Source: Baylisascaris procyonis
Lineage: Eukaryota > Nematoda > Chromadorea > Rhabditida > Ascarididae
Direction: 5' to 3'
NCBI GenBank assembly: GCA_037389465.1
Contig: JAZARR010000110.1
Location: forward strand, 2,113,501-2,177,500
Length of the DNA stretch: 64,000 nt
Of this stretch, positions 51,201 through 62,059 are shown in pieces (the first letter of the stretch is position 1; each line of letters starts with the position of its first letter). The translations under genes were made by a program, and so were the position numbers. The notes beneath the pieces were generated by a model. It saw nothing but the letters and a program-made list of their open reading frames with translations, was not told where the DNA came from and did no database searches.

Positions 51201-54200
51201 AGAGATTTATGTTCAATATCAAATGTTGATATATAATACGCCGATTGAAGCTTACTAAAATCTCCGGAAAAAGCGAAAACATAGATGAATAAATTAATAG
51301 CGAATAGAGGGATGTCGGATCCTATCACCTTTAATCGCTATAACACAGCAAATTAATTTCAGTCAATATAAGAGAAACCAAACCTTTGTTGAAGCTTCTC
51401 GCAGACGAATTTATCACCGAGGGAAGTCATGATGCGTCTATACCACTCGACACCTTCGACATCACACGGACGATCGCAAAGGTTCCTTCGTAGTCGAAGC
51501 AACGGTACACGCTCCAGTGTTGACTCCAACAAATCGCCTTAAAATTCCCTTTTTTTAATGCTAATAATCCCCACCTACAAAAATACAAGAGAAGGAATAG
51601 ATGGCTAAGAACGAAGATGCAAAGTTACAGACCGTTCCTACCGTATGCGATGATATCAAATACTAGTATCCTGTTAGTATTCTAGTCTTCGAATATCTAG
51701 TAATCCTTTTTATGAAAGGCTGACCTCACTGCACTCTTCAAATTCCGTTCTCAAAAAGAAAAAATAATTTTCGACGAACCCATTTTATCAGGGTGCCTTC
51801 CGTTGCTTCCATTCGATTGCTGAGACGATAGAATTGACCCGGATGATGACCCTTAAAGCAAATTATAAACAGCGATAATGATATTCAATAACCATTTACT
51901 CAAAACTAATACCCTTTTTAGTGCCCCCGTTAGAAAGGTGCAACGTGAACTGACCGGAAATAATTTACATTGGCAAACAAGTTTTGTGGTTTCAATTCCG
52001 AGTGAATAACGCTAAACACGAAAAGAAGTCAGCCATATTAACAAATAGTACGAACTTGAGCTTGAGGTCAGCAACTTCTCGAGTTCCTGTACATAAGAAA
52101 TAGTGAGTTCCGCCGATTTCTCAAAACAAAATAATGCCCGCATTCGTGACTTCTCTTGTTGCGATTGTGAAGCACGTCGAAGTGTGGCCTCAATCGAGAA
52201 GCCTAAAACTGCGTTAGCAATTAAAATGGATAAATTGTTATGGATATTCCTACGCAATAAGAGGCGATATCCAATCGATTTGGATTAATTCGTTCCGCAG
52301 ATCGATCGTCATGCGAAGAAGATGCATTATCCCACCCCGTGTGGTAAGAGACAAAGTGCTTAAAATATGACATTACAGCTTATTTCAACAGGAAGGGCAA
52401 AGATATGGGAATGGGAAACGGGAATTTTTTTTTTCTTAAATTATACTAGACTACTAATCCCGTTTACAATTCCCTCCGCTGGTGATTTAGAAGACGCACG
52501 ATTCGACTTCTTTGTGAATTCCTTCTAAGCAATACTACCGTGGGCAAGCTGACAATGCGCGAAAACGATATATAACAAGTAAGCACTGATCATTTTTTAA
52601 AATCATTATCGTATGTATATATATATATATTATTTTTTCCTTATAAAATATATATTACATGTAGTAAAAATTGGACAATAAATCCAATAAAAGAAATAAA
52701 CATAAATTTTGAAATATTTTCAATAATTCGGTGTTTCGGTTAACCTGAAATCCCCTTTGCACAAGTAATGAAACAGTTCCAATGCTCAAGCGACCCTAAA
52801 AATACTGCAAAATTTTTTCTAAGCCATAAAAATAAGAAAGAAATTAGCTAGAAATCTATCACCTTCCTTTTTGCTTGCTGCAAAGCGAGGAAGCAACCTC
52901 CTAACCTCTTTCTCTCTCTACCCCCCCCCTCTCCCCATCCAGCAGCGATCTTTATATTCACATACCTTTGACGGCGTATGCTTCAGCGACGAGGCGTAGT
53001 GCACGTAACGTTACGAACGGGGTATCACCCAATTCAAGACGCGATCTTTCAACATCCTTCAGTACTTGCTCGTATTCAGCGCTATAAACTTTCACATTAC
53101 ACCTCCCATCTTACTTTAAAAATAAATGAACTTTAAAATATAGAATAAATGTGATGTCATGTGGAGTTATATTAATGGCAGTTTTCAAGCTGCTCTTTTT
53201 ATACGAGAAATAACTAACTAATACTAACTTTTTAAATTTTGCATCTTTGGGAAACGGCATTTTTCCCGCCTCCTATTTTTACCTGCACTAACTACATAAG
53301 GTGTAGCCATCCTTCTACATCCTTTAAATGATGAACATATCAGACTTGCATAAAAAATCTCTTAGAGGTTTCTTACAAATACATAACAAAAAAAGGAACT
53401 AAAGCGATCATAGGGTTAGTTGATCGACTCTACGAAAATATATACTACGATTCAAAACAACGCTATTAAATAACGTTGGATTCAATAAATAAAGACACGA
53501 CCATACTTAGCAATGTTGTTTTTTGCAATGCGGAACATATCGCCAACGCGAACTCATTAATAAATAAATAAACTATACTAAATAAATCAAATACGTGGTC
53601 ATTAGCAAATATTCTTGCCAAATTGCCTAAGTAGTTTAATTATATATTCCACTAGTTAGAACATTGCTAATCTTATTAAGTTAAACCTTCTTACAAATAA
53701 GACTGAGAATCCCCTATTTATAGATTGTTATATAGGGATATCTCTAGTCAGGCGTATGAATCACCCCCAAAATCACAATTCCTCCATTAACATCGAAGAT
53801 TACTTTTACTATTTGCCTCAACAAACTTGGTGAGTACAGTAACCGTCAAAAAGCCTTCGAAAAAATGCAAATTACTTTATAAATAAAACAATAACGGATG
53901 GTTTATAGTGTTCATTTAGGCAATTCCCCCCCCCCTTCTACCTCGTTTCACTACTAATCCATATTTACCTCTCCCCCTAATTAATTAAAGCTATACACTG
54001 TAATTCTGGGATACTCGCAGGTCGGATGGTAACAGGCAGATTTATTTAGTTGTTTATTTATTTATTTCAATGAACAGAGCATTCATTACGAATAAGTGCC
54101 TCTTCATATCGCTTCCACCTGCTTTGACCCAATGCCTCTCTGGTACACTTGGCTCCTGTGGTCTTCAGGTCGGCCTCTCCTTCTTCCAGGTCGGTCGCGT

Positions 54201-55932
54201 GAAGGTTAGGGCTTAGGCTCGTCTTCTGCCCGTTGGATGCTGACAAGCCGCTTCAAAGTCGCTCCTCCTATGACTGTCGTGACTTGTTCCACCACCCCTG
54301 TTCCGATGACCGTGCTGGGCCGGATGGCTCAGCTGAGCGGAGCCAACAATTCTCGTCGGAGCTTCACAACCGACCCCGCAGTAGATAGAGCAAAAAATAA
54401 ACAGGTAGATATATACCTGTATATTGAAATAAATATCCCCATGAAAATGCGCTATTATCTTACCAATAATAATGCAGTTTAGCAAGTAGAAGATTCGCTT
54501 CGAAAATTGTTGAAGCCTTTTCGTTGACACTCGTTTCGAGCACATTTTTCAGCAACTTTTCACATTTTTGAAGCTCTTCTGCATATTCTTTCTTTGGCTC
54601 AAGGAATTCTGAAATGAAATATTTGTGCATTATGCGTATAATATTCAGTTCTAGTACTTCCCTCCCCCCCCCCCCCCACATAAAATTTTGCTCGCTTTCC
54701 TAAACCATTTTCAACCAAATTTGCGCACATAATGAATTCGCTAAAATTTTGTAAAATCTTCAACCCTCACGTTTCTTCGCTTATTCCCCCCCCCCCCCTT
54801 TCCTAATATTTCAGCTCTCTTACAAGACAAGACTCCTGCTCATGCTGACTTTCAAAAAAAAAAAATTATAACTCCTAAATTGTAAAATGTGATGATTATT
54901 TACAAATACAAATTGACAAAACCTGTGAATGTATTTTTAAATCATAAGTTTCGCGATAATATGCATCCCTTATTAAAAAATTATGGCTGCAAGAATGATT
55001 CCTGAGCAAAATATGAGCAAAATGTATTGTATAGATCAAAGATAAGTTGTAAAGTTACAAAAAATAGAGGTGCAGAACAATCTTTAAAAGAAGAGAAAGT
55101 CCATCCCTCGGGTCGACGATAATCACACATCCGGCATATTCCATCATATAAGGATCTCCCCTTTCCCTTTAAGTGCAATAACCTTTTAAAAGGTCCATCT
55201 ACATGATTAGCTGCCTTCAACTATTTCGCAATACAGATAAATGGCTCCTACCCGAACAGGTAACCGAATTACCCGCAATCTCTAATAAAAGAAATGGGAA
55301 TTTCATTGGATGGGCAAAACGAGAAGGTAGGATGTACCAAAGACTATGCCTACACCGTTGACATAATCTCATCCCTGTCTTTCATATTCACATTCCGATG
55401 CTTTCTCATTATAAATTGAAGATATGTTTTCGCATTAAAACATTAGAATCGAATCTATTTAAATTATAGAAAAAGAATTTTTTTTTTTAAATAAAATAAA
55501 ATAAAATAAAAAGTTGTTATAAGGATGTCCTTAATGTAAATCACAACAATAGAACAAACGATAAACGATAATACTGCAAAGAAGAAGAGATAAGAACACG
55601 GAATATGTTCAATTTTCAACCTGGATTAAACGACAGTCGACGTCCGCATGGGCTATGGGATTGAAGAAACGAAAAAAAAAAGTAAAAAAAAAAGAAAAAA
55701 AAAACGAACCACTCTGTTTTTCGATGAAAGTTTCAAAGATATATTCGGCTTCGAGAAGATCACCCAAATGTTCGATGCCACTATTCTTAGCACGAATCGA
55801 CGGCAGAATCTCACCAAGTCGTTTCCAATTACATTCCGAACGACATCTATCAACTTCGGCTTCAAGACGACTTCCTTTCAATTTCGATGTCATTCGTCGT
55901 TTCCTTAAACCACACGAAAAACAATTTCCCAT
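41801..55932 (-). CDS. TTC7: TTC7 homologue, PI4-kinase III-alpha complex scaffold, complete
   Basis: Exons in transcript order: 55710-55932, 54464-54608, 52966-53081, 52056-52202, 51780-51851, 51384-51537, 50674-50769, 50131-50212, 49575-49679, 48883-48968, 48105-48265, 47427-47514, 46665-46804, 45996-46202, 45412-45519, 44531-44695, 43992-44122, 43014-43136, 42379-42566, 41801-41978. All 19 junctions keep frame, giving 904 residues; human TTC7A/B are about 850. Family blocks include GSRLEAEVDRCRSECNWKRL, TLRALRLVAEAYAVKG, RLSRQLAEVLIRGM, EEVLLLLLISE, AMKFANEDRYIWFQFALTL, HAIAFSLKT, ALIFTAQKDYKGALELV and the IPFTAIP tail. TTC7 binds EFR3 and FAM126/hyccin and holds PI4KA at the plasma membrane to make PI4P (yeast Ypp1/Efr3/Stt4). 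The start is chosen at 55932 (MGNC); in-frame ATGs at 55947 and 55893 are alternatives, with a TGA stop upstream at 55986-55984. Confidence 0.95.
48883..53081 (-). CDS. TTC7: TTC7 exons 3-10, central alpha-helical region
   Basis: Exon 3 (52966-53081) has TPFVTLRALRLVAEAYAVK. Exons 4-5 (52056-52202, 51780-51851) give an Arg/Glu-rich helix then a serine/glutamine-rich loop (SSSRSSSGSILSSQQSNG). Exon 6 (51384-51537) has LLESTLERVPLLRLRRN and VEWYRRIMTSLGDKF. Exon 7 (50674-50769) has RLSRQLAEVLIRGM plus a serine-rich loop. Exon 8 (50131-50212) has MEEVLLLLLISE. Exons 9-10 (49575-49679, 48883-48968) have QAAKSVYNLLTL and AMKFANEDRYIW. Exon 5 can be read in three frames; only the serine-rich one preserves phase on both sides. 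Confidence 0.9.
50041..50147. repeat. three-copy repeat overlapping TTC7 exon 8 donor
   Basis: Copies at 50041-50066, 50088-50112 and 50125-50147 share AATCAC..(C/T)..TGATAAGCA. The rightmost copy is the real end of exon 8 (ATCAGTGAG with donor GTGATT on the minus strand); the other two lie downstream in the intron and repeat both the exon end and the GTGATT site. Confidence 0.85.
54042..54399 (-). mobile_element. GC-rich retroposed insertion in a TTC7 intron
   Basis: This block is much richer in GC than its surroundings. On the minus strand it ends in an AATAAATAAATAAA-type tail (54042-54076). It is flanked by AACAGGCAGAT (54031-54041) and AACAGGTAGAT (54400-54410), 10 of 11 identical, as in a target-site duplication. 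Minus-strand frames give protein-like stretches (VIGTGVVEQVTTVIGG; TTGAKCTREALGQSRWKRYE) in different frames, so it is decayed. It could be the 3' end of a non-LTR element, a SINE or a processed gene fragment. Confidence 0.6.
54464..55932 (-). CDS. TTC7: TTC7 exons 1-2, N-terminal region
   Basis: Exon 1 (55710-55932) reads MGNCFSCGLRKRR, then MTSKLKGSRLEAEVDRCRSE, matching the human start MATKKAGSRLETEIERCRSE from the second methionine on. Its end has two phase-compatible donors, GTTCGT (55709, preferred; GTTCGT recurs in this gene) and GTGGTT a few bases earlier. Exon 2 (54464-54608) gives FLEPKKEYAEELQKCEKLL and EANLLLAKLHYYC, aligning with the human EFLQESNLIMAKLNYVEGDY region. The intron between exons 2 and 3 (53082-54463) carries a GC-rich insertion. 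Confidence 0.9.
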
Positions 55933-56041
55933 CAATTCAACGAACATGTAAAGTAAACAACTCGCAAATGCAACTCTCACTGATCACATAATTGGGTATT
56001 AACTCATCGAGAACATATAACAAGGTAATGCCTTACTTCAA

Positions 56042-56096
56042 TGACAATTTCATGCATATATGCAAATTTCTGTGACAATTTCATGCATATATGCAA
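56042..56096. promoter_or_regulatory. two copies of a 24-bp element upstream of TTC7
   Basis: The 24-bp sequence starting TGACAATTTCATGCATATAT and ending GCAA occurs at 56042-56065 and 56073-56096. It contains a near-palindromic ATGCATATATGCA core. At about 110-165 bp upstream of the TTC7 start codon it could be a promoter element; this is inferred from position only. Confidence 0.45.
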
Positions 56097-56244
56097 GTGG
56101 CGCTTCCTTCTAATATTTCCGAAGCGGATTCAGATCACCAAGGTGGCAAGGATATTCTCGGGGATATAGTAAAAAAAGCGAAAACGGACAGCGCTCGCTT
56201 GCTGGGATATAATCGATCATCTCGTTCAGGATCACGAGAAAGTG
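56097..56244 (+). CDS. coding-like plus-strand fragment, unknown
   Basis: Open frame reading ALPSNISEADSDHQGGKDIL, then DIVKKAKTDSARLLGY and a serine/arginine-rich end (NRSSRSGSRESG). It is followed by GTTTCC, a donor type used elsewhere in the window. Base composition is richer in GC than its surroundings. There is no family match and no partner exon; it may be a decayed duplicate. Confidence 0.25.
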
Positions 56245-56313
56245 GTTTCCAAAGAACCTCCTGTAGTGCCGTTAAAATATTGATGTTACAGAAAGTTCTG
56301 TGGAAACCACTTT
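56239..56313. repeat. 75-nt hairpin, pre-miRNA-like
   Basis: Arms 56239-56257 and 56295-56313 pair at 18 of 19 positions. After a symmetric 3x3 internal loop, CTGTA (56261-56265) pairs with TACAG (56287-56291), leaving a 21-nt terminal loop. It lies about 310 bp upstream of the TTC7 start codon. Confidence 0.85.
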
Positions 56314-57478
56314 AAAAAGATTCTGGAGAATGGGGTCTGTTATACTATTCGTGCCTTTTTATTTAACAAAAGTGTTGAAGGTGTTGCATCTATTTTTTAT
56401 CGGGTCCCACTGACAGAGATCGCTGCATCTCATTTTCTAAACGAATGAGATTGGGGTGCATTGCGGAAGGCCTACATCCTCCCTAATGCCCTAGTCGACG
56501 CATTCCCAACAGCTATTCCTGTGCTGGTAGCAAAGGAATCCAGGTAATCGTCACTAACACATGTCATCTTGTATCGAATCCATACCCTTTTTGTTTCGTA
56601 AAAGTGGGCCCTATCCAGTTACTTAAGAATTACCGCATTCCACTATTCATCAAGCTTTATGCCGTTCCAACTTTGCAAAATCGACTGACTCATCTTCGAT
56701 GATTAAACCCGTATGAAGGGGTAAAGGACTATCGCGAACGGCGTTCCGGTGGCAACTAAATCTGCGTTCGATCCACGATATATGTGAGCTTGATCCACAG
56801 TCGTATTCTAGGTGAGGCTTACGCCATACCCAGGACAACGGAATTAAACGAGAAAAGCGCATGGAGGGGCAAGGACCCGAGTTCTGATCTTTCACTATCG
56901 AGGTTAAAACATTTACCTTCATGTTATTCTTCTACCCTTTGATTCTCTCTCTTCATAACAGCAGGCCTAAGCAACCAATGCGATCAGCTAAAGGTGATCC
57001 CGATCGGACGATCGGTTCCAATCCAACCAGATTCGCGACTAAATTTCACCCAGTTCCGTAAAATCGAATTTTTTTTCACGAGCAATATGCTAAATCAGGT
57101 TTCAACTCCGGTTTCGACTAGAACAATCGCGTGTTTAAACCTCTTCACATAAGCATAAATTTATACCTGAGTGAACCAGGCACATCGGAAATCTACCTGG
57201 GTAAACCACGCATACCAGAAATAAAATCATTAATTTTCTAACGGAATTAATCGGTGATTCTAATTTCATTCTTTAACGGAAAAAAACCATCTTTATCCTA
57301 ATATTTACAAAGTTCCATCGTAGAAAAACTTATTTATTTTCAAATAAAAACCATTAATAAAAGATATGACATAAGCGCCTTAGACTGATGGATGCAATCG
57401 ATGGAAATCAATGGGAAAAACGATTCAACACTACATTTATGAATATTTAGTTTCATTTTTTTTCCATTTCATTGCATT

Positions 57479-57481
<3 letters not shown>

Positions 57482-57534
<53 letters not shown>
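57482..57534. repeat. (AT)n microsatellite
   Basis: AT tract upstream of TTC7. Confidence 0.99.
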
Positions 57535-57535
<1 letters not shown>

Positions 57536-60056
57536 TTTCATTTCATCGTTGAAATATGTTCATTTCCACCGCTCATGCATAAGGTGCTTATAAAGGATAA
57601 AGAGACACCAAAACAGGTGATAATTGCCAAAACAATTTAGAAGAAGACAAATGAACGCAACATGACATGAGGACGGCCTCGCCGACTCATGATCGGTCGA
57701 TCCTTAATCGACGGGTGCAGAGTGGTAAAACCAATCGACGGAGCCCTGTACCTCCTAGTCTCCCCACCCCCCACCCCCCCCCAACCAGTCTCTTATTTAT
57801 ACTAAGACAAGTGATGCCATTCTCTCATTGCCAACAAATTCCCAAATATGCGCGCTAACATCAACGATCGCAAATCTACCTCTAATCTCCAAACAAACGA
57901 ATCTAGAAAAAAAAACATCGAAAAGAAAAAAAAACTATTTCTTTCGTCATGCCGATCCTTGTTTCCCTTTTCTCGAGTAAAATTCAATGAAAAAATTATC
58001 GTAGTTTATAGCCTACAACTAATGTCAGTCTATCAATTCATGAAATAAATGATGCAAAATGACGCAACTATAAAATAGTAACCCGTTTAGTTTCAGCAGT
58101 AATTTTACAACATTGCTATTGATTCAACGATCAACCATATTTGTATTGCTAAAAAAAAACGGATTTTGCGGTAGATGAAAGTAGGCATTCGCCTAAAGAA
58201 ATCCTGATCCTACGGATATATGCTCCGATCCACAACTCACAAATATAAGACCGAATCAGTGTCCGATGTTCCGATGGCCGACATGACATAAATGTTGATT
58301 CTAGAATCGTCGGTAAATTATGGTTCGGGCAACTCATCGTGAAATACATCTTCATTAAGCTTTTGCACAAATAACTATCACTAAACATCGACGTTCGATG
58401 CGATACGTTGATTACAACTCGATGAAAAGTTTAATTTTTACTATTAAAAACTTTTTTTTAAATAATTTATTCTAAAATATTGCTAGGAAATCATCTTCAA
58501 CTCTAGAATTTTTTTTTTTTTTTCAACAGTTAATCTTAAATAATCGACTCCCGCATAAAACTTTTTAACTCCTCAATTTCTAAATCATCGCATAACTTAG
58601 GTGGATATTGTATCGTTTCATGCATCAAAAGCAATCCTTAGTCAACGTCATCAATAATCCCTGAGCAATCGATCGCTCTATTTGACGACATATAACATTT
58701 CATTGAGTTCAAAATTACAGTTTTTAGTGAGAGCTATGAATGCGGTTTTTTTTTGTTGTTACCGATTCGAAGAGCAACAATACAACTTCAACGAACATTT
58801 CATTTTATTGCATTAAAAATCTCATCAATAAAATCGAAATAAATGATTCCTTAAAGAGTTTAAAAAAAAAAAAAACTCAATTCTCCCATAACAATTTTAA
58901 CTTTCACTGTTAGAAAAATTGGTGAAAAAAAATCGACCAAAGGTCAAAATCATCAAAAAAACATCTAACAGACTGTTGCAGACTAGAGTATTCAATGAAA
59001 AGCGCATTATAATCCTTCATCTTCGATAGACCTTCCTGTTGGTGAGAAGCACTTCTCTCCCTTGCCCCTTTCTCATTTTCTTCCTCCTCTTAGTTTAAAT
59101 AAATATTTTTTTTCTCAAGTAGAAACGTAAACAAATATAAAATCAACAATTGCCAAAAGCATAGAAAAGCTACAATTTTATATGAATAGAATAATACTTT
59201 CTAAATCATAAGGAATATAAAAAATACTTCCCATAGGTATTAGTAGGTTTTTGCTGCACTATCTTCACCACTCGTTAAAACAAGGCTTATCCTGCCGAAC
59301 ACTTAGCAAGATGATTAATTGTCAAAACTTTGGAAACGTTTCGGTACCCCTTCACAATTCAATAGCTAATACAGCGATTCCTTTTCATTTACCGATATAA
59401 AGATAAGTTGAAATAAAATCCCCGACGTGTACTTACTTCCCCTCGAAAAAGGGAAGATTAATCTCTGTGTTATGCTATGATGGGGCTCAGCCACCACCGA
59501 TCTGTGTTGACGCAGATACGGGTGATAGACACTTGCGCCGTTAATTTCAAATATTGCTTCCACCTCTCACCCATCCTTCCCCCTATCGTACCATAGCTTT
59601 AATATTTATTAACCACACCTAAAATTTAACTTTCCCATTTTCCATTGGTGTGGTCAATACAATCTCTATAACCTATATGACCATACCGACAATACGAACT
59701 GATCGGAGAGTGCCCCAAATCCGCGAAGAACCATAATATATGGTACGGGCAATATAGTAATCACCCCTAAACGAACACGAAATCCTAACTACGGATGAAG
59801 CCTCCACTTCATCCGATCGACCTCGGCAATAGACGGAAACCATTTTATACCATTAATATCATCTCACCTTGTAGAATCCTATTTTCTCCATTTCCCTCCC
59901 CTCCCCTCCCCCCCCCCATCTGCCTTACAACAAATGAAAGCATTCTAACCATGTAATCCGCATTGATTTTTTTCTAGAATAAACGATATTTTATAATTGT
60001 TAATACCATAACATGGATGAAAAATTTCGATGTCATCCCTCAAAGAAGCCATTTAC

Positions 60057-61259
60057 CTGCACTATTCAGATTTGAATCGGCATCCGCTTCATCGAACCAT
60101 GGAATAGCCGCCTAATTGCGAGGATATAGATAGAAACGATTTAAACCGGATATTATTAAGAACAACTAAAATTTGAATGATAAACAATAGTAAAATCAAA
60201 ATTTGCGCCTAAATTGCCTCAAGTTGAGAAATCAAAAACCACCACATAACCATACCTCGTTTTACCAATATTCATTTCTTGGGTTATGAATGCAATTTAT
60301 CATCCAAATCATTCATTGACGCAATAACAATTCGGCTGACGGAAACCAACAAAAACTGGGTCTTTAAGAACCGTCATAAATTTTTTTTTTTCACATGTAA
60401 GACGTCATCGTGAACAGGTCTTTCTTAAATTTCAAATATTTCGTCTATTGTTCCGTCTATATTACAAAATCATTGAAAAAGAAATATACACCTTTAGTGA
60501 ATCTGATCTGTTTTCTGGAACATTTCCGTTGATATATTTGCATTGGAATAATTTAAACCCGAAACATCTTGATTAGTATCGACCCTATAATCCAAAACAA
60601 TCCTATAACTACCTTTCGACCCCTCTTCCCCCCCCCCTTCCCACCTATAATTGCACAAACTTTAAAGAGTTGATGTTCGTTCTCTCAATTACAATAGTTC
60701 CCCAACTTTTACAATACGATGCTGGAAAAAAACGAACAAATGAAACGAATAGATGCAAAAAAGAAAAGATAAAAACAATTATATCATTCATTACAAATGA
60801 AAAAAAAAAAACCGTAAATATAAACCAACTCATCGATGTTAAAACAATAGTAGCATGGATTATTCTACCTCATTAATTCATCTCTAGGTTATGATGCGTT
60901 TGGGATTGAATCGACGATGAAGGGGAAAAACTTGGAAAAAAACAGGTCCGAAGGCAAGTGGGGGAGAGGGACTGATAGAGAGGAAGAAGGGGGTGGCAAT
61001 AACTGTATAGCATCCAGCCGACGTTGATAGGAAACGATGCACACTTGTATTAGCATAAATCATGTATTATTTCTTCACTAACCTTTTAACGCATCATAAC
61101 ACAATGAAAGATTTATTCGAAAGCATCACTAAATTATAACAATACCACGAATATCACCAATATCATTTTCATCACTCGCTTCTAAAAAAAGGTGAAATGA
61201 CTTCAAAAAAAAACTTTGCAGGTATCTAACATCCTTGATCGTACCTTCTGATACTCCAT
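60057..61259 (-). CDS. weak two-exon candidate starting MEYQK
   Basis: ATG at 61259 gives MEYQK up to a GTACGA donor (61244). An exon at 60057-60111, between an AATTAG acceptor and a GTAAAT donor, is open only in the phase that joins: AAIPWFDEADADSNLNSA. The joined start is acidic and plausible, but I recognise no family and find no further exons. It leaves with one base of a codon, which by phase alone could join the frame upstream of TTC7 exon 1; I do not claim this. Confidence 0.3.
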
Positions 61260-61295
61260 GACCGTTAGCTCGAAAATGAATCAGCAGAAATGAAT

Positions 61296-61436
61296 TCATA
61301 TCCCGACTCCGAAATAATGCTTCAAGATACCCGAATCATATTCCCTAAGCATACGAATCCATGTTAACCCCATACTGAACGCCATTTTTTCCATTGACTC
61401 CAATCGTTGGTGGGAACCAATTGGACGATCACCTAG
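61296..61436 (-). CDS. weak exon candidate (LGDRPIG...)
   Basis: After TTATGTTAG the minus strand reads LGDRPIGSHQRLESMEKMAF, then MGLTWIRMLREYD, open to a TGA at about 61298. The composition is protein-like and less AT-rich than its surroundings. The family is not recognised. It may be a terminal exon, or end at the internal GTATCT or GTATGC donors. Confidence 0.3.
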   Translation of the reverse strand, partial: LGDRPIGSHQRLESMEKMAFSMGLTWIRMLREYDSGILKHYFGVGI

Positions 61437-62059
61437 CCTAACATAAAAAATAAAACATCCGCTTAAGGAGGGAGCGATGGTCTCCATTTCTATGGGCTAG
61501 GAAAATTGGATCGGAGAGACGGGGAAGGAAGAAGGGGGGGGGGGGAAGAGGAGCTTGCAACATAAACAGCCGTAATTTTTGCGATGCAACTAGCATTTCA
61601 ACTCTCAATTGCAATGATTTTATTAACTTTACATCAATGTTAAGTTGATTCCCTCAAATTTGCTTCTCATTAATTTTTATTTCATTTTGCTCACAACATA
61701 TAACGCATCATTTCCCATTCAGCTAAATAATAAAAAAAAAGAAAGATTAAATCTGATTTTATGAAAATCATCAACAAATCAACTGATAATTTTCAATTTA
61801 TTTTCTCCAAAAAAACCCTCTCCCTTCAACTAGAACAAAAATAAGAAATATACGACGTTAATCAGTCCCATTTCCGCCTTCAACAAAAAAAAGAAACAAA
61901 CAATGGAAATCGAACCATCAATACAACTTTCGAATGCATCATCAGCACAAGCCAACTACGAATACTTGAAAATTTGGGATAAAACAGATCATCTAAACAT
62001 CTCAAAACGAGTGGGCGATGATGTTATCTGACCTGCAATACCGTTCCATCTGTTGGCGT

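Larger units (their letters stand above)
55933..62059. other. Region between TTC7 and the reductase gene
   Basis: No confirmed gene. It should contain the TTC7 promoter and 5' UTR. Noted inside: paired 24-bp repeats (56042-56096), a 75-nt hairpin (56239-56313), a GC-richer block at about 56400-56920, an AT microsatellite (57482-57534), C-rich runs on the plus strand, and weak minus-strand exon candidates near 59437-59563, 60057-60111 and 61245-61436. Confidence 0.55.

Noticed and set aside
55609..55709. Extension of TTC7 exon 1 into a lysine- or phenylalanine-rich tail
   Set aside because: This is an A/T homopolymer stretch beyond the GTTCGT donor; conserved exon 2 joins in phase at 55710.
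56650..56922. Minus-strand 90-codon frame upstream of TTC7
   Set aside because: Cysteine/arginine-rich without family similarity; no acceptor or donor of suitable phase.
59437..59563. Minus-strand frame ending at a strong GTAAGT donor (59436)
   Set aside because: The donor is good, but the only acceptor is a weak GAGAG and the peptide matches nothing known to me.
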